Assembly: GCF_016031625.1 (NCBI RefSeq)
Contig: NZ_JACCHP010000026.1
Location: 1 to 64,000 of the forward strand
Length of the DNA stretch: 64,000 nucleotides
DNA from: Bradyrhizobium agreste
GTDB taxonomy: Bacteria > Pseudomonadota > Alphaproteobacteria > Rhizobiales > Xanthobacteraceae
Direction of reading: 5' to 3'
Of the stretch, positions 16,136 to 25,440 are shown in pieces. A program made the position numbers and the translations under genes. The notes beneath the pieces are model-generated. The model made no database searches. It saw only the letters and a list, made by a program, of their open reading frames with translations, and was not told the origin of the DNA. The first letter of the stretch is position 1, and every line of letters begins with the position of its first letter.

Positions 16136-17776
<1,641 letters not shown>

Positions 17777-17821
17777 CTGGAGTTTTCCTTGAGGGTTTGA
17801 CTGGAGGGAGGAGAGGGGCTC

Positions 17822-18136
17822 TTAAGCCGCCTTCTTCTTGGATTCGCTGACTTCGAGAACGCCCATCACGTCGCTCTCCTTCATGATCAGCAGGTCCTGG
17901 CCGTCGATCTTGACCTCGGTGCCGGACCACTTGCCGAACAGCACGCGGTCGCCGACCTTCAGGTCGATCGGGATCAGCTTGCCAGCTTCGTCGCGGCCAC
18001 CGGGGCCAACGGCGACGACTTCGCCCTGGGAGGGCTTTTCCTTGGCAGTGTCGGGAATGATGATGCCGCCAGCGGTCTTCTCTTCTGCGTCGATGCGCTT
18101 GACCACGACGCGGTCGTGAAGCGGACGGAATTTCAT
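17822..18136 (-). CDS. groES: Co-chaperonin GroES
   Basis: The 104-residue protein starts MKFRPLHDRVVVKRIDAEEK and carries the mobile loop TAGGIIIPDTAKEKPSQGEV and the LIMKESDVMGV end. It caps GroEL rings. Its ATG follows AGGAGGACTGC, an excellent ribosome-binding site. Upstream on the same strand lie a CIRCE operator and an RpoH-like promoter. Confidence 0.98.
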   Translation of the reverse strand: MKFRPLHDRVVVKRIDAEEKTAGGIIIPDTAKEKPSQGEVVAVGPGGRDEAGKLIPIDLKVGDRVLFGKWSGTEVKIDGQDLLIMKESDVMGVLEVSESKKKAA

Positions 18137-18179
18137 GCAGTCCTCCTAAGCAATTGCTCGGGTTGAGGTTTTGGGATTG

Positions 18180-18206
18180 TTAGCAGTCGTTGCCCGCGAG
18201 TGCTAG
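18180..18206 (-). promoter_or_regulatory. CIRCE operator (HrcA site) of groESL
   Basis: TTAGCAGTC-N9-GAGTGCTAG matches the CIRCE consensus TTAGCACTC-N9-GAGTGCTAA at 16 of 18 arm positions. It lies 44 bp upstream of groES, just downstream of the predicted transcription start. HrcA would bind here and repress at normal temperature. Confidence 0.88.
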
Positions 18207-18217
18207 CGCGAGCGACG

Positions 18218-18249
18218 CAGAAATAGGACAGGAATTTTGCGGGGGCAAG
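18218..18249 (-). promoter_or_regulatory. RpoH (sigma-32)-type promoter of groESL
   Basis: Read on the minus strand, CTTG at 18249-18246 is followed after 18 bp by CCTATTTCTG at 18227-18218. This fits the alphaproteobacterial heat-shock consensus CTTG-N17/18-CYTATNTNNG. The predicted start would fall just before the CIRCE element. The remaining 18250-18536 between here and usg shows no gene. Confidence 0.7.
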
Positions 18250-18536
18250 TGTTTGTAGCAGAAAATTTAGCAGCCGGCAGCGCTGACTGCCAGAAACTCC
18301 TTGCCATTGTTAACCGGGCCTCGGAGGCCTCTTCCCGGCATCTTGGGAGGCCGTATTAGCACGGGGACGCATCTGCTGCTAACGCATTGAATTTCAACAG
18401 CTTGTTAAACTTTTGGGCTTGAGATGAGTTGTCAGTTTGCGTCACATTTCTCTCATGTGAGCGCATCGTTTCCGGGTGGCTCCCGGGGCGCGGATCAAGC
18501 CACCCCCTGCATGCGCTCCTGCAAAGGAGGTTTGGC

Positions 18537-18824
18537 ATGGGACTGCGCGTTGGGGGCGTTTCCGAAGATTTCCGGAAACAGATGCTGGGCTACGGGCTGA
18601 CGACGGCACAAATTCTCTATCGGATGCCGGATCATCCGTCGCTGCTCCAGACCTATGTCTGGCAGAACTACGACATGTTTCCGAAATTTCCGGCGCTCAC
18701 CGATTTCCTGGCGTTCTGGCAGGAGAAGCTCGATGGCCCCCTGCATTCGGTCACTGTGGCGCATTCCAAGCTGATCAAGCCGGCCGAGCTCCGCGCCGTC
18801 GACGGCGTGTTCCGGCTGCATTGA
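18537..18824 (+). CDS. usg: Usg family protein
   Basis: The 95-residue protein has an AAAGGAGG ribosome-binding site and the family sequence YGLTTAQILYRMPDHPSLLQ, then QNYDMFPKFPALTDFL and the strongly conserved end SKLIKPAELRAVDGVFRLH. Usg proteins are small alphaproteobacterial proteins often found near tryptophan genes, with no established function. Here the gene is divergent from groESL. Confidence 0.85.
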   Translation: MGLRVGGVSEDFRKQMLGYGLTTAQILYRMPDHPSLLQTYVWQNYDMFPKFPALTDFLAFWQEKLDGPLHSVTVAHSKLIKPAELRAVDGVFRLH

Positions 18825-18831
18825 GCAGAGA

Positions 18832-19110
18832 TCAGACGCCGCCGTTGCAATAGCGTGTCCACATCGCGCGATAGGCCTCGTCCACCGCTTGCGCATATGC
18901 GACCGGGTTGCCCGCGGCCGTGGCATCGATGCGCCCAGGCAATTCGCGGCGCAACTTGTCGAGCTCGCCGATCTCGGCCGCACGGCTGGCCGCGATCTCG
19001 ACATAGGCCTCCTCGCTGTCGGCGCCCCAGTCCGGCAGGCCAAGTGCGGTGAGGATGGCGCCGGCAGCGTCACGAAGCACGGCAGGTCGACCACGGTCTC
19101 TGCAAACAGA
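18832..19110 (-). pseudogene. C-terminal remnant of an OGT/SPINDLY-type glycosyltransferase
   Basis: About 85 codons before the stop at 18832 resemble the extreme C-terminus of bacterial TPR-linked GT41 proteins: ILTALGLPDWGADSEEAYVEIA, then LRRELPGRI and AYRAMWTRYC. The upstream catalytic domain and TPRs are missing; the next DNA is a palindromic repeat and the cupin gene. I therefore call it a truncated remnant with no credible start codon. Confidence 0.6.
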
Positions 19111-19160
19111 TGCCGAACCGCAGACAGTTTGGGGCAAGCTACGACCGATGCGGTGATCGC

Positions 19161-19280
19161 GTGACGGGGTGGGGTGATCTCTCCACACCGGCACTGTTCG
19201 AGGCGGAGAGACCGTCACCCCACCCCGCTCGCGCTGCGCGCGATCGACCCTCCCCCTCCAGCGGAGGGCCAGGGAGGGTG
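19161..19280. repeat. Large palindromic repeat (ACCCCACCCCG/TCCCCCTCC type)
   Basis: GTGACGGGGTGGGGTGATCTCTCC pairs with GGAGAGACCGTCACCCCACCCC around a short loop. A second palindromic part follows (CCCTCCCCCTCC...GGAGGG). Another copy of the family lies at 33861-34026. It fills most of the gap 19111-19405. Confidence 0.75.
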
Positions 19281-19405
19281 AGAGCGCGGATGCGGCGTTA
19301 CTCAACACGACCAGCTCTGCAATTGCTGCCTCGCCGGGGACTGGGTAAGCTGGCGTTCGGGCCACACCCGTGCGACGGGCGCGGCTCGGAACAGGGAGGC
19401 AGACA

Positions 19406-19933
19406 ATGGCCAAGCCAAAGGCATCGAGGCCCGCATTGAAGACCGCGGTGAAGAAGCGGAGCGGCGCCAAGGCAGCGGCGCGATCCTTTGCGCGCAAGGC
19501 AGTGAAGGCGAAGGCGCGTATCGCGGCGCCGAAGAAGCCCGCACGTCCGAAGCAGCGCATCGCGGTCAGCCATCACCGCGAGGAAGACTTCAAGGCCGAC
19601 GGCTTGCGCGCCTACGCGAAGTATCGCGACCTCGGCATCGCCGAGGCGACCCATGGCCTCGCGCAGGCGCATGTGATCCGCTTGCAAGGCCCCTGCAACC
19701 CGGCCGAGGTGTCAAAGCTGCACTATCACGACGTCGAATTCCAGATGGTCTACGTGCTCAAGGGCTGGGTGAAGACCTATATGGAAGGGCAGGGCGAGAC
19801 CTTGATGAAGCAAGGCAGCGCCTGGACCCAGCCGCCGAAGATCAGGCACATGATCCTGGACTATTCGGACGACGTGGAGCTGCTGGAGGTGATCCTGCCG
19901 GCGGAGTTCAAGACGGTGGAGTTGAAGGCGTAA
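19406..19933 (+). CDS. Cupin-domain protein with basic N-terminal tail
   Basis: From the ATG at 19406 (GGGAGG upstream) the protein is 175 residues. The first 55 are very rich in Lys, Ala and Arg, like histone-H1-type or nucleic-acid-binding tails. The remainder is a single cupin barrel with LHYHDVEFQMVYVLKGWVKTYMEG and a second half around KIRHMILDYSDDVELLEV. The two His and the Glu of the first motif fit a metal site. The function is unknown. The basic tail fused to a cupin is unusual. Confidence 0.75.
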   Translation: MAKPKASRPALKTAVKKRSGAKAAARSFARKAVKAKARIAAPKKPARPKQRIAVSHHREEDFKADGLRAYAKYRDLGIAEATHGLAQAHVIRLQGPCNPAEVSKLHYHDVEFQMVYVLKGWVKTYMEGQGETLMKQGSAWTQPPKIRHMILDYSDDVELLEVILPAEFKTVELKA

Positions 19934-20083
19934 GCGCGATTCTTGATCGCTAAAATGCTATCGATCCGCGAAACCGGGCGGTCAGCAATTGCAACGATTT
20001 CAGCCGCCCCGCAAGCCTGGTGCTAACCAGTCGAAAATGCCTCTCGCGTCAACTCAAGGCTGTGACAACGCGGGAGATGCTTC

Positions 20084-21283
20084 ATGGCGACCAACACTTT
20101 TGGCCGACGCGGCACCGTAGCGCCAGCTCCAAGAGCATCGTTTCAACCCGCCGCCGCGCCGATCGCCATAGAGAAGCCCTCTTCCGGCGAGGAGACGCTC
20201 TTTGCCGACAACAAGCTGCTGGCCGATATTCCTTTCCTCACCATCGGCCTGATCTTCGGTCTGCTCCTGATCTTCGTTCTGCAACGCAGCCTGGCCATCG
20301 ACATTGCGCGGGACGGCGACCTCGATGTCCGCTCGCTGATTGCTCAGGGTGCGTCCGGCTACGATCTCGTGGTCGGAAGGGGGGAGTGGTGGCGGATCGG
20401 CCTTGCGCCGCTTCTGCATGGCAGCGGGTGGCACCTCGTCAGCAATTGCGTGGCGCTGTTCATCGTCGGCGTCAGGCTGGAGTCGCTGATCGGCCGCGGC
20501 TGGTTCGCGCTGATCTTCGTTGCCAGTGCATTGGCCGGTGAGGCCGGCTCGCTGCTCGGCAACGGTCCCGGCACGGTCGGCGTCGGCGCGTCCGGCGCCA
20601 TCACCGGACTGATCGCTGCGCTGTTCGTCGCGAGCTTCGATCCCGAAGCCGACGCCGATCAAACCATATCGAGGCTGAAGACGTCGCTGTTCTTTGGTGT
20701 TCCCGCACTGCTGCCGCTTGCCTTTGGCGCGTCCGGCAACGTCAACTATTACGCCCATGCAGGCGGTGCGGTCGCCGGCGCCGCGCTTGCCGTCACGCCG
20801 TGGCTCGCCTTCTGGTCCTATGACAGCCTGCCCCGGAGCGCGAGCATGACTTTGCTCGCAGGATCCATTGGATCTCTGATCTGCGCCGGCTTCGCCGCCG
20901 CCCACTACTCGGCCTACATGGCCGATGCCGCGCACTATATCCGCGCGTCGGAAGTGCCGGTGAAGGCTGACGAGATGGTCAGCCGGTCACTCGATCTCGT
21001 CACTCGCTACCCGAAAGACGCGCGGGCTCACGTGTACCGTGCGGTCTTCTTCCTGGAACAAGCGAACCTCAGGGCTGCCGAGACGGAAGCGCGAACCGCC
21101 ATGTCGCTCGCTGCTTCCGACGTGGCGGGCGGACCGGTGCGTTCCGGGGCACAGGGCTTGATGGCGGTGTTGCTGTGGGCGCAGGGGCGAACCAGCGAGG
21201 CAAAGGCCATGGCGGCCGAGCCGTGCCGTGCCAAGATGCCCGAGGTGCGTCGCATCCTGCAGAAGTCGAAATTGTGCGGTTGA
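20084..21283 (+). CDS. Rhomboid-family intramembrane serine protease with C-terminal TPR-like region
   Basis: The 399-residue protein has six or seven membrane segments. The rhomboid features are LLHGSGWHLVSNCVALF (His117 and Asn121), catalytic Ser170 in VGVGASGAITGL and catalytic His225 in NVNYYAHAGGAVAG. After a final helix near residue 275 comes a helical C-terminal region (about 290-399) containing YPKDARAHVYRAVFFLEQ, like tetratricopeptide repeats. It cleaves substrates within the membrane; the substrate is unknown. Confidence 0.88.
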   Translation: MATNTFGRRGTVAPAPRASFQPAAAPIAIEKPSSGEETLFADNKLLADIPFLTIGLIFGLLLIFVLQRSLAIDIARDGDLDVRSLIAQGASGYDLVVGRGEWWRIGLAPLLHGSGWHLVSNCVALFIVGVRLESLIGRGWFALIFVASALAGEAGSLLGNGPGTVGVGASGAITGLIAALFVASFDPEADADQTISRLKTSLFFGVPALLPLAFGASGNVNYYAHAGGAVAGAALAVTPWLAFWSYDSLPRSASMTLLAGSIGSLICAGFAAAHYSAYMADAAHYIRASEVPVKADEMVSRSLDLVTRYPKDARAHVYRAVFFLEQANLRAAETEARTAMSLAASDVAGGPVRSGAQGLMAVLLWAQGRTSEAKAMAAEPCRAKMPEVRRILQKSKLCG

Positions 21284-21285
21284 GC

Positions 21286-22536
21286 CTATGCCAGCACCCC
21301 CACCACCGCGCCCATCAGACAGGTCGTCAGCGTCCCCGACACGATCGACTTCAGCCCCAGCGCATTGATCTCCTCGCGCCGTTCCGGCGCCATCACCCCT
21401 AGGCCGCCGATCATGATGCCGAGGCTGGCGAAATTGGCGAAGCCGCACATCGCATAGAGCATGATCAGGCGCGAGCGCGGCTCGAGCGTATCGGGCGGCA
21501 GCTTCGAGAAGTCGACATAGGCGATCAATTCGTTGAGCACGGTCTTGGTACCCATCAGGCTGCCGGCGGTGATCGCCTGATCCCACGGCAATCCCATCAG
21601 CCAGCACACCGGCGCCATGACGAGGCCGAGCAGCCGCTGCAGCGAGATCGCAGCGCCGCCGGCGTGCGGGAGCAGGCCGAGGATTGCGTTGACGAGATAG
21701 ACCAGCGCCACCAGCACCAGCAGCATCGCGACGATGTTGATCAGCAGCTCGATGCCCGCGCTGGTGCCTTTGACGATCGCGTCCATCGTGCTGGCGACCT
21801 CCATTTGCGGGTCCTCCAGCGCGCCGCCGGTACGCTTGTCGGAGGTTTCAGGCACCATGATCAGGCTGACCAGGATCGCCGCCGGCGCGCCGAGCACGGA
21901 GGCGATGACGAAATGCGCGGCGGCGTCCGGAATGAGCGGCGCCAGCAGCGTCGCATAGAGCACCAGCACCGTGCCGGCGATGCCGGCCATGCCTCCGGTC
22001 ATGACCAGGAACAACTCGCTGCGCGTCATCTGTGCCAGATACGGCCGCACGAACAGCGGCGCCTCGACCATGCCGAGAAAGATGTTGGCGGCGGTCGAGA
22101 GCCCGACGGCGCCGCCGACGCCGAGCGTGCGCTCCAGCAGCCAGGCCATGCCGCGGACGATCGGTGGCAGCACGCGCCAATAGAACAGCAGCGTCGTCAA
22201 CACGCTCATGACCAGCACGATCGGCAGCGCCTGGAACGCCAGGATGAAGTCCGCGCCCGGCACCTTCAGGTCGAAGGGCAGGGATCCGCCGCCGACATAG
22301 CCGAACACGAAGGCGGAGCCGGCCCGCGAGGCCGCCGAGATCGCGCCGACCGCGTCGTTGATGGCCCCGAAACCATGGGCGACGACCGGCAGCTTCAGCA
22401 GCACGAGGGCGGTGACCAAGGTCGCGGCAAGGCCGATCGCCGCCTGGCGCAGCGACACGGCGCGGCGATTTTCCGCCAGCGCGAAGGCGATCAACAGCAA
22501 TGCGAAAATGCCGAGTGCCGATTGCAGGCGCAGCAT
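21286..22536 (-). CDS. CNT-family (NupC-like) nucleoside transporter
   Basis: Starting at the ATG at 22536 the protein is 416 residues with about ten hydrophobic segments. Concentrative nucleoside transporter motifs are present: AFQALPIVLVMS, NIFLGMVEAPLFVRPYL and MTGGMAGIAGTVL, then NELIAYVDF and MCGFANFASLGIMIGGLG. It imports nucleosides with H+ or Na+ at the inner membrane. The frame is open to 22602, but the family start is at 22536. It ends 3 bp from the convergent rhomboid gene. Confidence 0.9.
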   Translation of the reverse strand: MLRLQSALGIFALLLIAFALAENRRAVSLRQAAIGLAATLVTALVLLKLPVVAHGFGAINDAVGAISAASRAGSAFVFGYVGGGSLPFDLKVPGADFILAFQALPIVLVMSVLTTLLFYWRVLPPIVRGMAWLLERTLGVGGAVGLSTAANIFLGMVEAPLFVRPYLAQMTRSELFLVMTGGMAGIAGTVLVLYATLLAPLIPDAAAHFVIASVLGAPAAILVSLIMVPETSDKRTGGALEDPQMEVASTMDAIVKGTSAGIELLINIVAMLLVLVALVYLVNAILGLLPHAGGAAISLQRLLGLVMAPVCWLMGLPWDQAITAGSLMGTKTVLNELIAYVDFSKLPPDTLEPRSRLIMLYAMCGFANFASLGIMIGGLGVMAPERREEINALGLKSIVSGTLTTCLMGAVVGVLA

Positions 22537-22620
22537 GGTGTCCCCAAACCCCTCGATGATTATGGCCGCGCCTGCGCTGCAAAGGCAATGCCGGGCGGAC
22601 ATGGAGGCGCTTTTGGCCTC

Positions 22621-22756
22621 GTGTCCCGGACAAGCCGCAACGCGTCAGCGTTGCGGCGCAGAGCCGGGACCCAGAAGGCCAGGATCGAGATCGCGGAGGC
22701 ATGGGCCCCGGCTCAGCAGCGCGTCATTGCATGCCGCGTTGCGTCCGGGGCACGAG
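22621..22756. repeat. Palindromic repeat (GTGTCCCGGAC/GTCCGGGGCAC type)
   Basis: The element begins GTGTCCCGGACAAGCCGCAACG and ends GTTGCGTCCGGGGCAC, with internal CCGGGACCCAGAAG and GCCCCGGCTCAG words. A longer copy lies at 61659-61830. It separates the transporter from the SDR gene. Confidence 0.75.
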
Positions 22757-22764
22757 AGCGGCGA

Positions 22765-23523
22765 CTAGCCCCGCCCGACGAACGGCATCTTGGTCGCCAT
22801 CACCGTCATGGTCAGCACGTTGGCATCGAGCGGCAGGCTGGCCATGTAGGCCACCGCGTCGCCGACGGCCTTGGCGTCCATGCGCGGCTCGTGCTTGGTG
22901 GTGCCGTCGGGCTGCAGCACGCCGGGGCCGTTGACCATGCGGTCGGTCATCGGGGTCGCGGCATTGCCGATGTCGACCTGGCCGACGGCGATGTCGTACA
23001 TGCGGCCGTCGAGATTGCTCGCCTTGGTGAGGCCGGTGATGGCGTGCTTGGTCGAGGTATAGGCCGCCGAAAACGGCCGCGGCGCATGCGCCGAGATCGA
23101 GCCGTTGTTGATGATGCGGCCGCCGCGCGGGGTCTGGTCCTTCATGATGCGGAAGGCGTGCTGGGTGCACAGGAACGGGCCGGTGAGGTTGGTGTTCACC
23201 ACCGCCTGCCATTGCTCGAGGCTGAGATCCTCGAAGTTGACGGCCGGCGCGCCCATGCCGGCATTGTTGAAGAGCACGTCGAGACGGCCATAGGTCGCCT
23301 TCACCTTGTCGAACAGTGCGGCGATGGAGTCGGGCTTGGTCATGTCGGCGGTGACGCAGAGGCTTTTCCCGGCGGGACCGAGCTTTGCCGTCTCCTCGAG
23401 CATGTCGAGCCGGCGGCCTGCGAGCACCACGGTGAAGCCGGTGTTCATCAGCGCCAGCGACGCCGCGCGCCCGACGCCGGTGCCGGCGCCCGTCACCAAT
23501 GCGATTTTTTTCGCGTCACTCAT
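22765..23523 (-). CDS. Short-chain dehydrogenase/reductase
   Basis: From MSDAKKIALVTGAGTGVGRAA (ATG 23523) the protein is 252 residues. It is a classical SDR with the glycine-rich NAD(P) motif TGAGTGVG, NNAG, the catalytic Ser in IINNGSISAH and YTSTK. Substrate unknown. It starts 26 bp after the stop of the Anbu gene on the same strand, so it may belong to the same transcript, although SDRs are not a standard part of Anbu clusters. Confidence 0.9.
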   Translation of the reverse strand: MSDAKKIALVTGAGTGVGRAASLALMNTGFTVVLAGRRLDMLEETAKLGPAGKSLCVTADMTKPDSIAALFDKVKATYGRLDVLFNNAGMGAPAVNFEDLSLEQWQAVVNTNLTGPFLCTQHAFRIMKDQTPRGGRIINNGSISAHAPRPFSAAYTSTKHAITGLTKASNLDGRMYDIAVGQVDIGNAATPMTDRMVNGPGVLQPDGTTKHEPRMDAKAVGDAVAYMASLPLDANVLTMTVMATKMPFVGRG

Positions 23524-23549
23524 CGTTTCCTGCCTTTTCTCTTCTGCTG

Positions 23550-24308
23550 TCAGGTTTTGGGTTCTTTGTCGTTCTTGTAGGGCGGACGCGGAATGTTCTG
23601 ATGAGCCGCGCGCAAGGCCGCCGACCAGCGTGAGCGAAGGTCGTGGAAATAAGGCTCGCCCGCTTCGATGCGATGATTGAGATCGGCTTCGCAGGCATCG
23701 TTGCGCACCACCAGCACGTCGATCGGCAGGCCGACGCCGAGGTTCGAGCGCATCGTCGAATCCATCGAGATCAGGCCGGTCTTCAGCGCCTCGTAGAGCT
23801 CGACGTCGTAATGCATGGCGCGGTCGAGCACCGGCTTGCCGTATTTGTGCTCGCCGATCTGCAGGTAGGGCGTGTCGGTGGTGCACTCGATGAAATTGCC
23901 GGCGGTGTAGACCATGAACAGGCGCATCCGCGCGCCCTTGATCTGGCCGCCGAACAGGAAGGAGACGTCGAAGGAGACGTCCTCGGATTTCAGCGCCGGC
24001 CCTTCGGTGGCATGCACCGCCCGGATCGCCCGGCCGATGCGCTGGGCGGCCTGGAACATGGTCGGCGCGTTCATCAGCGTCTCGATCTCGCCCGTGTTGG
24101 GGTCTTCAAGGCCCTCGGTCAGCGTCGAGAGCACCGATTGGCTGATGGCGAGGTTGCCGGCACTGGCGATCGCCATGATGCGCTCGCCGGGCTTGGAGAA
24201 GATGTGCAGCTTGCGGAAGGTCGAGACGTTGTCGAGGCCGGCATTGGTGCGGGTATCGGCGATCATCACCAGACCGTCCCGAACCAGGATTCCGCAGCAA
24301 TAGGTCAT
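23550..24308 (-). CDS. anbu: Anbu proteasome-like NTN-hydrolase peptidase
   Basis: The 252-residue protein begins MTYCCGILVRDGLVMIADTR. After Met removal the exposed residues are Thr1, Asp17 (IAD) and Lys32 (FRKL), the nucleophile triad of proteasome beta-type subunits. The later segments AIASAGNLAISQSVL and SMDSTMRSNLGVG fit the Anbu ('ancestral beta subunit') family. Anbu forms open helical or ring-like oligomers, and peptidase activity has been hard to show. Its genomic partners here (transglutaminase-like, alpha-E, ATP-grasp) are the standard set. Confidence 0.92.
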   Translation of the reverse strand: MTYCCGILVRDGLVMIADTRTNAGLDNVSTFRKLHIFSKPGERIMAIASAGNLAISQSVLSTLTEGLEDPNTGEIETLMNAPTMFQAAQRIGRAIRAVHATEGPALKSEDVSFDVSFLFGGQIKGARMRLFMVYTAGNFIECTTDTPYLQIGEHKYGKPVLDRAMHYDVELYEALKTGLISMDSTMRSNLGVGLPIDVLVVRNDACEADLNHRIEAGEPYFHDLRSRWSAALRAAHQNIPRPPYKNDKEPKT

Positions 24309-24381
24309 TTCCAGTCCCCGAACGCGTTTGCGCGGAATTACTAGCCAATTTCAGGGGCCACTCCAACCCCCGATTGGGTCC

Positions 24382-24488
24382 GTCATTCCGGGGCGCGACG
24401 AAGTCGCGAGCCCGGAATCCATTCATCCACGAACTCTGCGGCTCGATGGATTCCGGGTTCGATGCTTCGCATCGCCCCGGAATGACAG
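24382..24488. repeat. Double REP-like palindrome between transglutaminase-like and Anbu genes
   Basis: Two inverted units, CGTCATTCCGGGGCGCGACG...CCCGGAATCC and GGATTCCGGGTTCGATGC...CCCCGGAATGAC, can fold into one long hairpin. It ends within 2 bp of the transglutaminase-like stop codon and lies inside the presumed operon. Confidence 0.8.
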
Positions 24489-24489
24489 T

Positions 24490-25338
24490 CTAGCCCTGCC
24501 GCTGGGACTGCGATTGCGACTGCCCGCCGCGGCCGGCCTGTTCGACCTTCACCGCCACCGTCAGCGTTTCCGTGCCGCCGCCGTAGCGCGTGCCGCGCAC
24601 CGGGGCCGCGCCGAGATAGTCGAGCCCGATCGCGAGGCGGACATGAGCGTCGGTGGCGCAGATGCTGTTGGCAGGATCGAAGCCGACCCAGCCGAGATCG
24701 GACACGTAGGCCTCCGCCCAGGCATGGCCGGCCTCCTGGTGCACGGTGTCGTCCGCACGCAGGAAATGCCCGGAGACGAAGCGCGCCGGCACGCCGCCGG
24801 CGCGGGCGCAGGCGATGAAGATGTGCGCGTAGTCCTGGCAGACCCCGCGCTTGAGCGTGAACGCCTCCGCTGCGGACGTGCCGCTGTTGGTGGGGTCCTC
24901 GTCGAACGTCATGTGATCGGCAACCTCAGTCATCAGCGTGTGCAGGAAGCCCAGCGTGTCGCTCTCGGCCTCGCTGCGCAGCTGGCGCGCGACCGCCGCC
25001 ATCGCCGGATTAACCGAGGTGAGGTCGGTGGAGCGCAGGAACATGCCGGGGGGAAAACGCTCATCGGTGCCGCGCAGCACGCCGCCGGTGTCGTGGGTCT
25101 CGATCAGCCCTTCGGCCGTGATCTGGATGTCGCCGACAGGCCCGCAGGACAGCACGTGGGTGACGTTGCCGAACGCGTCCTCATGCATGTCGAGCTTGGT
25201 GTCGGTGGAGACGTCGATCTGCCATTCGGCGACGTACTGCCCGTCATGGCTACCCGGCGTCATGCGCAGGATCTGGATCACGCTGGTGGCCGGCGGCTCG
25301 TAGCGGTAGGTCGTGGTGTGCTGGATTCGCAGGCGCAT
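24490..25338 (-). CDS. Transglutaminase-like cysteine protease family protein (Anbu cluster)
   Basis: The 282-residue protein has the bacterial transglutaminase N-terminal fold (RIQHTTTYRYEPPA...LRMTPGSHDGQ). The catalytic triad is Cys167 in KRGVCQDYAHIF, His205 in EAGHAWAEAYV and Asp221 in WVGFDPANS. A Gln/Ser/Arg-rich tail (GQSQSQSQRQG) ends the protein. In the Anbu neighbourhood these proteins are thought to hydrolyse or transfer peptide bonds on the product made by the ATP-grasp enzyme. No N-terminal signal peptide is visible, so it is probably cytoplasmic. Confidence 0.9.
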   Translation of the reverse strand: MRLRIQHTTTYRYEPPATSVIQILRMTPGSHDGQYVAEWQIDVSTDTKLDMHEDAFGNVTHVLSCGPVGDIQITAEGLIETHDTGGVLRGTDERFPPGMFLRSTDLTSVNPAMAAVARQLRSEAESDTLGFLHTLMTEVADHMTFDEDPTNSGTSAAEAFTLKRGVCQDYAHIFIACARAGGVPARFVSGHFLRADDTVHQEAGHAWAEAYVSDLGWVGFDPANSICATDAHVRLAIGLDYLGAAPVRGTRYGGGTETLTVAVKVEQAGRGGQSQSQSQRQG

Positions 25339-25353
25339 GGTGAATTATGTGCT

Positions 25354-25434
25354 CCGTCATTCCGGGGCGATGCGCCAGCATCGAACCCGGAATCTCGAGA
25401 TTCCGGGTTCGCCCTTCGGGCACCCCGGAATGAC
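25354..25434. repeat. Double REP-like palindrome between alpha-E and transglutaminase-like genes
   Basis: CGTCATTCCGGGGCGATGCG...CCCGGAATCTCGAGATTCCGGG...CACCCCGGAATGAC forms a near-perfect long inverted repeat centred on CTCGAG. It ends 7 bp before the alpha-E stop codon. Confidence 0.85.
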
Positions 25435-25440
25435 TGAAGA

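Noticed and set aside
18832..19560. A 242-codon minus-strand frame as a full gene
   Set aside because: Its upstream half is antisense to the cupin gene and passes through a palindromic repeat; only the last 85 codons resemble a protein family.
21664..23580. A 638-codon plus-strand open frame spanning the transporter and SDR genes
   Set aside because: It crosses two real genes and a palindromic repeat on the other strand, and its composition is that of a shadow frame.
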